From the NCBI RefSeq assembly GCF_030816475.1, contig NZ_JAUSXF010000001.1, forward strand, positions 1,240,001 to 1,304,000: a stretch of 64,000 nt of DNA, given 5' to 3'. Positions 54,731 to 64,000 of the stretch are shown piece by piece. The notes beneath the pieces are model-generated. The model did not search any database. It was not told the origin of the DNA and saw only the letters and a program-made list of their open reading frames with translations. The translations under genes were made by a program, and so were the position numbers. Each line of letters begins with the position of its first letter. Position 1 is the first letter of the stretch. The DNA is from Arthrobacter pascens (GTDB taxonomy: Bacteria > Actinomycetota > Actinomycetes > Actinomycetales > Micrococcaceae).

Positions 54731-55999
54731 GTGGCAGCAACGCTGAGCCTGGACCAGGCCCGGCGGATTGCTCTGGCAGCCCAGGGACTCGACAAAGGAC
54801 GGCCCGCCGGACCCGTGACATCACGGACGGTGGGCCGTACCTTTGCCCGGCTCCAGCTTGTCCAGATCGATTCCGTCAATGTTCTTTCCCGGAGCCACTT
54901 CCTCCCGTTTTTCTCCCGGCTGGGGAACTACGACCGCAGTATCCTGCAGCGCCTGTCAGCCACCCATCCCCGTCGGATGATGGAGTACTGGGCACACGAA
55001 GCCAGCTACATACGGCCCGAACACTTCCCGGATCTGCTTTTGTGGCAAAAACGAAAATGGGTGGGTGCTTCGGCCATGGAACCCGCACTTCGGGACGGGG
55101 TGGCTGGAAAAATCCTCGAGGAACTTTCCATCGGCCCGCCCCTGACAGCCGCGCAGTTGACGGCCAGGATCGGACACGTCGAGGACCGGCGGACCGACAA
55201 CTGGGGATGGAACTGGAACGCCGTCAAAAGGGTCCTTGAGCATCTCTTCGAAGATGGTCTGGTCTCTGCCGCTTCCAGAAGCGACCAGTTCGAGCGCAGG
55301 TATACGCTGACCGCGCGTGTGCTGCCGGGCCTGGCCGGTGAACAGGAGCGCCCGCGGGATCCGGTTGCCGCCATGCACCGCCTCATTGACGCAGCCGCGC
55401 AGGCACACGGCATCGGAACTGTGAGGTGCTTTGCCGACTACTTCCGGGTCCCGGCAAAAGCGGCCGCCCTGTCCGTGCACCATCTGGTGCAGACCGGCAG
55501 GCTTGAACCGGTCAGGGTTGCCGGCTGGGACAGAGAACTGTTCCGCCACGTGGATGCCAGGGTTCCCCGGAAGGCCATGGGGCGCGCCCTCCTGAGTCCC
55601 TTCGATTCCCTGGTTTTCGAACGGCGCCGGCTGGAGGAACTTTTCGGGTTTCACTATCGCATAGAGATTTACACGCCAGAACATAAAAGACGGTTCGGAT
55701 ACTACGTCCTCCCGTTCCTCCTGCGGGACAAGTTAGTGGCCCGGGTTGACCTAAAGGCGGACCGCGCCTCAGGCCAGCTGCTGGTCAAGTCCGCCCATGC
55801 CGAGCCGGACCCCCCGCTGGACACCGCCGTCGAGCTTGCCGCCGAACTGAGGCTCATGGCCGACTGGCTGGGACTTGAGGACGTAGTGGTTCACCCTGCC
55901 GGTGACCTGGCGGCGGGGCTGGAAGCAGCCGTCCGGGCGGATGCCGGAGGCATCCGCTCTCAGGGAACACAGGCCACGTGGCCTGTGTCTCTCCCGTAG
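54731..55999 (+). CDS. YcaQ-family winged-helix DNA glycosylase
   Basis: 422-aa HTH_42/YcaQ-AlkX family protein. Relatives unhook interstrand DNA crosslinks. The catalytic-site block QLVQIDSVNVLSRSHFLPFFSRLG with the characteristic paired Gln residues is present, and winged-helix segments follow (ADYFRVPAKAAALSVHHLVQTGRLEPV). GTG start with GAGAGGA upstream. It is inserted between hpf and secA, which are adjacent in mycobacteria. A perfect 22-bp palindrome lies in its last codons. Confidence 0.88.
   Translation: MAATLSLDQARRIALAAQGLDKGRPAGPVTSRTVGRTFARLQLVQIDSVNVLSRSHFLPFFSRLGNYDRSILQRLSATHPRRMMEYWAHEASYIRPEHFPDLLLWQKRKWVGASAMEPALRDGVAGKILEELSIGPPLTAAQLTARIGHVEDRRTDNWGWNWNAVKRVLEHLFEDGLVSAASRSDQFERRYTLTARVLPGLAGEQERPRDPVAAMHRLIDAAAQAHGIGTVRCFADYFRVPAKAAALSVHHLVQTGRLEPVRVAGWDRELFRHVDARVPRKAMGRALLSPFDSLVFERRRLEELFGFHYRIEIYTPEHKRRFGYYVLPFLLRDKLVARVDLKADRASGQLLVKSAHAEPDPPLDTAVELAAELRLMADWLGLEDVVVHPAGDLAAGLEAAVRADAGGIRSQGTQATWPVSLP
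55967..55988. repeat. Perfect 22-bp palindrome at 3' end of ycaQ-like gene
   Basis: ACACAGGCCAC and its exact complement meet without a loop. It lies 60-80 bp upstream of the secA start, so it could be an operator for secA or part of a terminator for the upstream unit. Confidence 0.6.
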
Positions 56000-56046
56000 A
56001 CTAAAAACGCCAGAATTCGGCAGCATGAGAGTGGGAGCATCTTCAC

Positions 56047-58806
<2,760 letters not shown>

Positions 58807-58830
58807 CACACCCTGCGTGATCAAGCCATA

Positions 58831-58870
58831 GGGCAGGACCCGGAGCGCCAGTTCCGGGTCCTGCCCTTTT
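58831..58870 (+). terminator. Intrinsic terminator of secA
   Basis: 14-bp perfect stem GGGCAGGACCCGGA / TCCGGGTCCTGCCC followed by TTTT (58867-58870). Confidence 0.85.
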
Positions 58871-58911
58871 GAGTCCCGGCTTGGGTCGCGGCTTGAGCCC
58901 TGGCACCGGGC

Positions 58912-59379
58912 TCACCCGACGACCAGCTCGGTCACGCGCCAAACCTGCTTGCTCCGTTCAAGCCTGACGGCCACTGCCCGTGCCCGGACGTCGTCAACTA
59001 CTACCGCACTGGCTTCGTAGATGCCCGGCGCGACCTCACAGGCCCGGACGGAGCGCACTACCGAATTCCGGTGGAGCCTTGCGAGTGTCGGGGACGCAGA
59101 GCGTGCACGTTCCCGACGGATCAACGATGCGCGGTGCTGCAGCACTGCCAGGCAGCGCGGGTCCAGTCTCCGCGCAAGCTGGTGGACCGGCCGGATCCCG
59201 GCGAGGACCTCCATCGCGGCCTGGACTGTGCTCCGGGTGATCGCCCGGACTTCCGCGTCATCATCATTTTCGCGGACAGGATGGAGGACCGGGCTGTCCG
59301 GCCGGGGCGGAACTTGTCGCGAAGGCGCCGTACGGTTGCCATACGCTGCTGCCGTGCCGATAGGTATTACTGCACTCAT
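58912..59379 (-). CDS. Rv3235-family protein
   Basis: 155-aa protein of the Rv3235 type, found near secA in actinobacteria. The N-terminus is Pro/Arg-rich and disordered; the C-terminal 110 residues (VRAITRSTVQAAMEVLAGIRPVHQLARRLDP...EASAVVVDDVRARAVAVRLER) form one folded domain of unknown role. ATG 59379 is chosen for its SD AAGGGGAAATC; the frame continues to 59529. It is cotranscribed with the LysM gene 43 bp upstream. Confidence 0.8.
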   Translation of the reverse strand: MSAVIPIGTAAAYGNRTAPSRQVPPRPDSPVLHPVRENDDDAEVRAITRSTVQAAMEVLAGIRPVHQLARRLDPRCLAVLQHRASLIRRERARSASPTLARLHRNSVVRSVRACEVAPGIYEASAVVVDDVRARAVAVRLERSKQVWRVTELVVG

Positions 59380-59422
59380 GATTTCCCCTTGCTTGGTTGC
59401 GAATGTCGCATGGAACCGTCGG

Positions 59423-60193
59423 CTAGGCCGCGGAGGGTGGTTTGAGGATCTGTCCTGGCAGCAGTACATTGGGGTTTTCCCCGATGACGGCCTGGTTGGC
59501 CTGGTACCAGCGAGGCCAGTGAAGGGCAACGTCGATATCAGTTGCAGCGGGCCCGAGCTCCCGTGCAGCGATATCCCAGAGGGTGTCGCCTGCCAGCACC
59601 GTGGTTTCGCCCACCGAGGTTTCGCCAGGTTTTGGGATCGGGTGTTGTGCGGCGCGCACCGGCGGGGGAGCGAGAAGTCCAGGGTCGGTCACAGGAGCCG
59701 CAGGCCGCCATGCCACTTGAAGGTCCGATGCCGGTAGGGCTTCGTCTGTCCCGCCTGTCGGGCTCCAGCCAGCAGGGACTGCGGCTTCCTGCGTTGGCAG
59801 CCATGCGGCACCGGCTGGTAGCGGCACAGCGGCGTTGGCCAATGGTGCCGACAGCAGCTGGACAGAAAGCGCGGCGAGGGCAAGGCGCCGCATGAAGGCG
59901 GGACACAGTCGTCCGGCGGCTGCCGCAGCGCGTTTGCTGCCTCTTCGCTCCAAAACGGCCGCCACGGTGGCCAGAAGCATGGAAAGTAGCCACCATGCGA
60001 CGACGGCGAGTCCGATGGTGGTGGCGACGGCACCAAGAAGGTCGTCGACGTCGGGCGTCTGCCGGCGTGCGGCAGAGAGGCGCCACTTTTCCTCGAGACC
60101 GGAACCGGTAAAGAAGAGAAAGGAACCAAGGAGCAAGAGCAACCCCGCCATACCGGCGTCGGCGCCTATGCCACGGTTTGCTACTGCAGCCAA
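59423..60193 (-). CDS. LysM-domain membrane protein
   Basis: 256-aa protein with three predicted membrane segments (GLLLLLGSFLFF, TIGLAVVAWWLLSMLLATVA, LALAALSVQLLSAPLANAA) and a C-terminal extracytoplasmic LysM domain (TTVLAGDTLWDIAARELGP...PNVLLPGQIL) that should bind peptidoglycan. TTG start at 60193 is supported by GGAGGA seven bases upstream. The downstream Rv3235-family gene is in the same unit. An 18-bp repeat lies just upstream of its start. Confidence 0.85.
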   Translation of the reverse strand: MAAVANRGIGADAGMAGLLLLLGSFLFFTGSGLEEKWRLSAARRQTPDVDDLLGAVATTIGLAVVAWWLLSMLLATVAAVLERRGSKRAAAAAGRLCPAFMRRLALAALSVQLLSAPLANAAVPLPAGAAWLPTQEAAVPAGWSPTGGTDEALPASDLQVAWRPAAPVTDPGLLAPPPVRAAQHPIPKPGETSVGETTVLAGDTLWDIAARELGPAATDIDVALHWPRWYQANQAVIGENPNVLLPGQILKPPSAA

Positions 60194-60215
60194 TGCGTAC
60201 TCCTCCTCATTTGAT

Positions 60216-60233
60216 ACAGTTTGATGGCGTTTG
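60216..60233. repeat. Shared 18-bp motif, copy 1 (GTTTG-N5-GTTTG)
   Basis: ACAGTTTGATGGCGTTTG, 23 bp upstream of the LysM start and about 107 bp upstream of the 190-residue protein. It matches the second copy at 61220-61237 in 17 of 18 bases. GTTTG repeats with a 10-bp period. Confidence 0.6.
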
Positions 60234-60339
60234 CTGCATCTAGCCTCAGTTTGCCCTAGCTAGTCGATTTTTGTCCAGACGTTGGAGAGAATCTTTGGCT
60301 GGATTGACCACCACCCATGCCCCGCCCTACGCTGGCGCA

Positions 60340-60912
60340 ATGCGCTGGGATGCACTCTTCAATGACATGGAGTCACAGTTCGCTGAAGGGGACAGGCTGT
60401 TCCTGGAGGCCGAGGTCACGGAACGGGCGAGAATTGAGACCGCCGATATCCAGTTGGCAGACAGGCTGCGCGGATCATTGGGAGCCGTCGTAGCCGTGCA
60501 CCTTGTGTGCGGAAAAGTCTTTCAGGGGGCTCTCAGTCATGCGGGGGCAGATGCCCTGGTTGTGAACGAGGCACGGCACCAGGTCCTGATCCCGTATGCT
60601 GCCGTCTCCCGGTATGTGGGGCTGGGCCGGCTGTCGCTGAACGAGCCTTCAAAAGTGCGGCGCGGAATCGGATTGTCGAACGCCCTGAGGGTCCTGTCCC
60701 GGGACAGGACCGAGCTTTCAGTGACCCTCGAAGACGGATCCGGCCGGGACAGTGGACTGCTCGGTGTCATCGATAGGGTGGGCAGGGACTTTTTCGACTT
60801 CGCGGCGGTGGGTGACGGTGAAGTCCGCCGCGCATTGCAGGTGAAACACGTTTCCACTATTCCGTTTGGCGCACTGTGTGCAATCAGATCGGCGCGGGCC
60901 GGAGAGGCGTAG
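60340..60912 (+). CDS. Conserved-looking hypothetical protein, 190 aa
   Basis: I do not recognise this protein. It is soluble with no signal peptide: an acidic helical N-terminus (LFNDMESQFAEGDRLFLEAEVTERARIE) then a beta-rich part (GAVVAVHLVCGKVFQGALSHAGADALVVNE) that could be an Sm/LSm-like or similar barrel. The start ATG 60340 lacks an SD but has TACGCT five bases upstream and TTGACC at 60304-60309, so it may be leaderless. The frame is open upstream to 60271. Confidence 0.65.
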   Translation: MRWDALFNDMESQFAEGDRLFLEAEVTERARIETADIQLADRLRGSLGAVVAVHLVCGKVFQGALSHAGADALVVNEARHQVLIPYAAVSRYVGLGRLSLNEPSKVRRGIGLSNALRVLSRDRTELSVTLEDGSGRDSGLLGVIDRVGRDFFDFAAVGDGEVRRALQVKHVSTIPFGALCAIRSARAGEA

Positions 60913-60960
60913 CGGCCGCCGAACCGGTGACGCGGCGGATTGGGCAGCCACGTGACGGGA

Positions 60961-61176
60961 TCAGACCGACTTCGACTTGGCTTCCTGGATCATCCGGCTT
61001 GCTTCGGCGTAGCGTTCCTCGATGTACTGCTCAAGCATCTTCTCTTCCACCCGCCACTGTCCGCGGCCGCCAACCTGGATGGCCTTGAGCTCTCCGCTGC
61101 GGACCAGTGCATACGCCGCGGGCGAATTGATCTGAAGCTGTTCGGCGACATCTGCGAGCGTGAGGAATCGTGGCAT
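60961..61176 (-). CDS. Small BldC-like MerR-type HTH protein
   Basis: 71-aa protein, essentially only a helix-turn-helix domain: FLTLADVAEQLQINSPAAYALVRSGELKAIQVGG, then a basic wing (RGQWRVEEKMLEQYIEERY). It is the size of BldC/excisionase-type proteins, which bind direct repeats as head-to-tail chains. ATG 61176 begins the HTH; the longer frame to 61221 adds 15 residues without homologous character. Reverse strand, divergent from the SAF gene. Confidence 0.82.
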   Translation of the reverse strand: MPRFLTLADVAEQLQINSPAAYALVRSGELKAIQVGGRGQWRVEEKMLEQYIEERYAEASRMIQEAKSKSV

Positions 61177-61213
61177 GTAACCATTTTGCCACTGCAGGCA
61201 CCATCTGGTGCTG

Positions 61214-61222
61214 TTATCCACA
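61214..61222 (+). promoter_or_regulatory. Perfect DnaA-box sequence TTATCCACA
   Basis: A 9-bp match to the consensus DnaA box, overlapping the second shared motif and upstream of the HTH gene. One isolated box occurs by chance at some rate, so regulation by DnaA is only a possibility. Confidence 0.35.
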
Positions 61223-61237
61223 GTTTGATGTCGTTTG
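61220..61237. repeat. Shared 18-bp motif, copy 2 (GTTTG-N5-GTTTG)
   Basis: ACAGTTTGATGTCGTTTG, 17 of 18 bases as in copy 1 and in the same orientation, in the divergent region between the HTH gene and the SAF gene. A further T-rich repeat (GTTTTTTGA) continues the 10-bp phase. Confidence 0.6.
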
Positions 61238-61327
61238 GTTTTTTGACTTTTGTTAGAGCACCCTTGCAGTCACAATAAGGGTGTCCGGCGCGATCAACCG
61301 TCGGGTGCGGAGCAAGGGGGAAGACGC

Positions 61328-61972
61328 ATGAGTCCTGACGGCGCGGCCACTGGCGCACGGTTGAAGCGGCCATCATGGAAGGACCCCCGGTTGCTGGTAG
61401 GCATGGTACTTGTCCTGGCATCGGTTGCCGGCGTCATTTCATTGGTAGGCAGCGCTGACCGGACCACCGAAGTCTACGCAGCCAGGGACTCCATTGCGGT
61501 GGGTGAAAAGCTGACCCCGGACAACGTCGTCCGCGCCAAGGTGCGGCTGGGCGAGACGGAGGAGCAGTATGTCACAGTGGAATCCGGGCTGCCCGAAGGT
61601 TTGGTTGCCGTTCAACGAATCGGGAAGAACCAGCTGGTTCCCAGGGAAAGCCTCGGCAAGGTCGATGCCCTGGACCGCAAGCCGGTAGCCGTGACCATCG
61701 GGGAAAGCCTGCCGCCCCAAGCCGTTGCCGGTACTCGCGTGGATGTCTGGGTGGCCATGCCGGATGCCCGGAACGGGTTCAGCGAACCCAAGCTGCTCCT
61801 TCCCGGTGCAGAAATTGCCCAAGTGACCACCGAGTCCACCACTCTGGGGTCTTCCCGGAATACGGTGCTCATGGTTCTGGTGGCGGACAGCCAGATGCCT
61901 GCCTTGCTGGGGGCACAGGCGAACCAGGCCAAGATTTCCGTCGTATGGAATCCGCGCGGGGGAGCGTCGTGA
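61328..61972 (+). CDS. SAF-domain membrane protein (CpaB/RcpC/FlgA-like)
   Basis: 214-aa protein with an N-terminal membrane anchor (LLVGMVLVLASVAGVISLVG) and an extracytoplasmic SAF domain (YAARDSIAVGEKLTPDNVVRAKVRL...VAVQRIGKNQLVPRESL). The type is found in Tad/Flp pilus CpaB proteins, though this is shorter. The stop overlaps the CpaE-like start (GTGA), tying the two together. No other pilus genes are in the window. Confidence 0.82.
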   Translation: MSPDGAATGARLKRPSWKDPRLLVGMVLVLASVAGVISLVGSADRTTEVYAARDSIAVGEKLTPDNVVRAKVRLGETEEQYVTVESGLPEGLVAVQRIGKNQLVPRESLGKVDALDRKPVAVTIGESLPPQAVAGTRVDVWVAMPDARNGFSEPKLLLPGAEIAQVTTESTTLGSSRNTVLMVLVADSQMPALLGAQANQAKISVVWNPRGGAS

Positions 61973-63273
61973 GCATTCCTGTTGTGACCGTCGGTCAGTC
62001 GCAGGAAGATGTTGTCGGTGGCCTGGAACGGCTCCATGGACCGGTAACGGTGGTTCGGCGCTGCGCCGAGCTCACCGAACTGCTTGCGGCGTGTCAGAGT
62101 GGACTGGCCCAGGCTGCCGTTGTCGCTGAAGGCTGCGAGCAGCTGACAGCTTCCCTCGTTGACAGGCTCGCCGCGGTAGGCGTTGCCATCATCGCGCTGA
62201 CTGATAGCCCGAGTGAGGCGGCAAGGCTGAGGCGCATAGGCGTGGCATCAGCGCTGTCCGGAATCGAATCCGAGGCCCTCGCCGGCCGGATCGCCGAGTC
62301 GGTTTCCCAGCTGACCGGATACCGGCCATCCGATTCCGGGGCCGGCCTGGCGGACACAGGTGCGGCGCTCAGGCAGCTGCCGGCCGCCTCATCGGACATT
62401 CCTGCTGCTGCCGGATCCGGGAAAATCATTGCCGTCTGGGGTCCGGCCGGATCTCCCGGGCGCACGTTCACCGCAGCGAACATGGCGGGGGAGCTGGCTG
62501 CTGAAGGAAAGTCCGTCCTCCTCATTGACGCCGACAGCTATGGAGCCAGTATTGCCGCTGTCCTGGGTCTCCTCGATGAATCTGCGGGCCTGGCCCAGGC
62601 CTGCAGACTGGCGGATCAGGGGCTCCTGGACACCGACGCGCTGCTGAGGGTGGCAACGCCCGTGGCCACCAGGCTCGGAACGTTCCGGGTCCTTACCGGT
62701 ATCACGCGGGCCGACCGCTGGACCGAGCTCCGCGCCGCTGCGTTGTCGCTTGTGCTGGAGCGTGCCAGGGACATTGCCGATGTCGTCGTGGTGGACACGG
62801 GCTTCTGCCTCGAAGCCGATGAAGAGCTCAGCTTCGACACCATGGCGCCGCGGCGAAACGCGGCCACGCTGCGCAGCCTGGAACTCGCGGACATTGTCTA
62901 TGCGGTAGGTGCCGCTGACCCGGTGGGTGTTCCGAGGCTGGTCCGTGGCCTGGCCGAACTGCAAACTGCTGTTCCGCACGTTTCCCCGCTGGTTGTCATG
63001 AATAAAGTGCGGGCGGCCGCAGTTGGCAGATCTCCCGAACGCCAATTGCGGGATGCCTGGGACAGGTACGGGCCCTCGGCGGGCATTAAAACGTTCCTGC
63101 CGGCGGATGCTGCTGCTGCCGATGCTGCTTTGCTCAGCGGGTCGTTGCTGCTTGAAACAGCTCCGGATTCGAAGTTGCGACGCGCTATTGCCGATATGGT
63201 TTGTGCACCTGCCCAACGAAGTTCCCGATCCTCTGTCTTTACTTCCACAGCGAGCCGTCGGGTAAAGAGTTAG
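61969..63273 (+). CDS. CpaE/MinD-like protein with degenerate P-loop
   Basis: 434-aa protein. Residues 1-100 resemble a receiver-like domain without clear phospho-Asp (AAVVAEGCEQLTASLVDRL); the C-terminal half follows the SIMIBI/ParA-MinD fold with LLIDADSYGASIAAVLGL and VVVVDTGF. The P-loop reads VWGPAGSPGRTFTAA: both the signature Lys and the Walker A Lys expected in KGGxGKT are missing. GTG start with GGGGGAG upstream, overlapping the SAF gene. It probably acts with the SAF protein; ATP hydrolysis is doubtful. Confidence 0.78.
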   Translation: MSIPVVTVGQSQEDVVGGLERLHGPVTVVRRCAELTELLAACQSGLAQAAVVAEGCEQLTASLVDRLAAVGVAIIALTDSPSEAARLRRIGVASALSGIESEALAGRIAESVSQLTGYRPSDSGAGLADTGAALRQLPAASSDIPAAAGSGKIIAVWGPAGSPGRTFTAANMAGELAAEGKSVLLIDADSYGASIAAVLGLLDESAGLAQACRLADQGLLDTDALLRVATPVATRLGTFRVLTGITRADRWTELRAAALSLVLERARDIADVVVVDTGFCLEADEELSFDTMAPRRNAATLRSLELADIVYAVGAADPVGVPRLVRGLAELQTAVPHVSPLVVMNKVRAAAVGRSPERQLRDAWDRYGPSAGIKTFLPADAAAADAALLSGSLLLETAPDSKLRRAIADMVCAPAQRSSRSSVFTSTASRRVKS

Positions 63274-63330
63274 GCTCACCATAAGAGCTGCAAAGGTGCA
63301 GCATCAATCTTGTGATGGAGGCGTTTGTCG

Positions 63331-64000
63331 ATGTCGTCTGGATCCAGCGTGGAGGATCAGCCCCTTTCCATTGGAGACCGTGAAGGTTTCTTCGGGGACT
63401 ACTACCAGCACCTAGCCGAAGAGGACGCCCGGAGCTATCGACAGGAAGTCCTGGCTGCCCGCGCCGAAACCCACCGCGAGGTCGCTGCTGTGCGATTCCC
63501 GGGGCAGGCGAGGGTAGCCGTCGTCAGTGAAGAGGAAAACAGCGTTGTCTACGTTGCGACCGACGACATGCCCTTCCTGGTCGACTCCGTCAACGCCGAA
63601 CTCGTACGGCAAAACGCGGCAATCCACCTGGTGGTCCACCCGCTCTTCGTGGTGACGCGAAACCGCGAAACCGGAGAGCTCGTCAAGGTTGCCAAGGTCC
63701 CGTCGGGCGTAGGCATCTCCAGCGGTGACACCGCAAGCATGCCCAGCGTGTCTCACCTGATCGCCCAGGGAGATAACGCCTCCCACATGGAATCGTGGAT
63801 TGCTGTCGAGATCGGACGCGCATCCGAGGAAGCCCGGACGTCGCTTCTTTCCGGGCTGGAACGTGTACTGGGTGATGTGCGCGCCGCCGTCGAAGACTGG
63901 CCCAAGATGCGGCACAAGGCCCTTCAGATCGCCGAAAGCCTGGACAAGGTGGCCAATCCGGCGCAGATCGCGGAACTGCGGCAGGCGCAGGATCTGCTGC
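63331..64000 (+). CDS. NAD-specific glutamate dehydrogenase, large type (3' partial)
   Basis: The first 223 codons of a GDH2-type enzyme; the full protein (about 1,600 aa in relatives such as Rv2476c) runs past the window. Visible blocks are FFGDYYQHLAEEDARSY, TDDMPFLVDSVNAELVR and HLVVHPLFVVTR, all from the N-terminal regulatory part; the catalytic domain is outside. It deaminates glutamate to 2-oxoglutarate with NAD+. ATG 63331 follows TGGAGG at nine bases. Confidence 0.9.
   Translation, partial: MSSGSSVEDQPLSIGDREGFFGDYYQHLAEEDARSYRQEVLAARAETHREVAAVRFPGQARVAVVSEEENSVVYVATDDMPFLVDSVNAELVRQNAAIHLVVHPLFVVTRNRETGELVKVAKVPSGVGISSGDTASMPSVSHLIAQGDNASHMESWIAVEIGRASEEARTSLLSGLERVLGDVRAAVEDWPKMRHKALQIAESLDKVANPAQIAELRQAQDLL

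Overview
The window is high-GC actinobacterial DNA. Gene content and order fit a member of the Micrococcaceae, of the Arthrobacter/Pseudarthrobacter type: GTG and TTG starts are common, UvrD2 carries an HRDC domain and tetracysteine motif, and mtrAB-lpqB, RskA/SigK and a Rv3235-family protein are present. It looks like an ordinary chromosomal segment. I saw no prophage, insertion sequence, CRISPR array or rRNA. The only RNA genes found are two nearly identical initiator tRNAs.

Layout. 1-14 kb: DNA repair and envelope genes in the order known from mycobacteria (adnB-like helicase-nuclease, nudC, uvrD2, a zincin, a PDZ/Lon-type protease, UPF0182), interrupted by a reverse-strand aminoglycoside-phosphotransferase-like gene. 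14.1-14.5 kb: tandem tRNA-fMet genes. 14.5-20.6 kb: an orphan membrane cytochrome b, a TPM-protein/PspA envelope-stress pair and a divergent HtrA-type protease. 20.7-25.4 kb: etfBA, a PIG-L deacetylase, gluconate kinase and permease. 25.4-29.5 kb: rskA/sigK, trmL, a J-domain protein and a lipoprotein. 29.5-34.6 kb: a sulfur/redox island with DoxX, a cysteine-rich HTH regulator, cysteine desulfurase, an FAD reductase and mnmA. 34.8-40.4 kb: a complete oligopeptide-type ABC importer. 40.5-42.8 kb: chorismate mutase, a cysteine-free MetE-like protein and a DUF4166 protein. 42.8-48.2 kb: a reverse-strand MoxR/DUF58/DUF4350/DUF4129/membrane-protein operon. 48.4-58.8 kb: mtrA-mtrB-lpqB-comF-hpf-ycaQ-secA. 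58.9-64 kb: a Rv3235-family protein, a LysM protein, an uncharacterised 190-residue protein, a small BldC-like HTH protein, a SAF-domain protein, a CpaE-like ATPase relative with a degenerate P-loop, and the 5' end of NAD-glutamate dehydrogenase.

The most interesting signals are regulatory. First, a 29-bp inverted repeat (TTCTAAAA-N13-TTTTAGAA type) occurs with identical spacing over the -10 elements of both the doxX and the FAD-reductase promoters; the HTH regulator next to doxX is the obvious candidate to bind it. Second, an 18-bp motif with 10-bp-spaced GTTTG direct repeats occurs on both sides of the region encoding a BldC-like protein, whose relatives bind direct repeats head to tail. 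Several proteins also lack residues that define their families: the phosphotransferase, the MetE-like protein and the CpaE-like protein.
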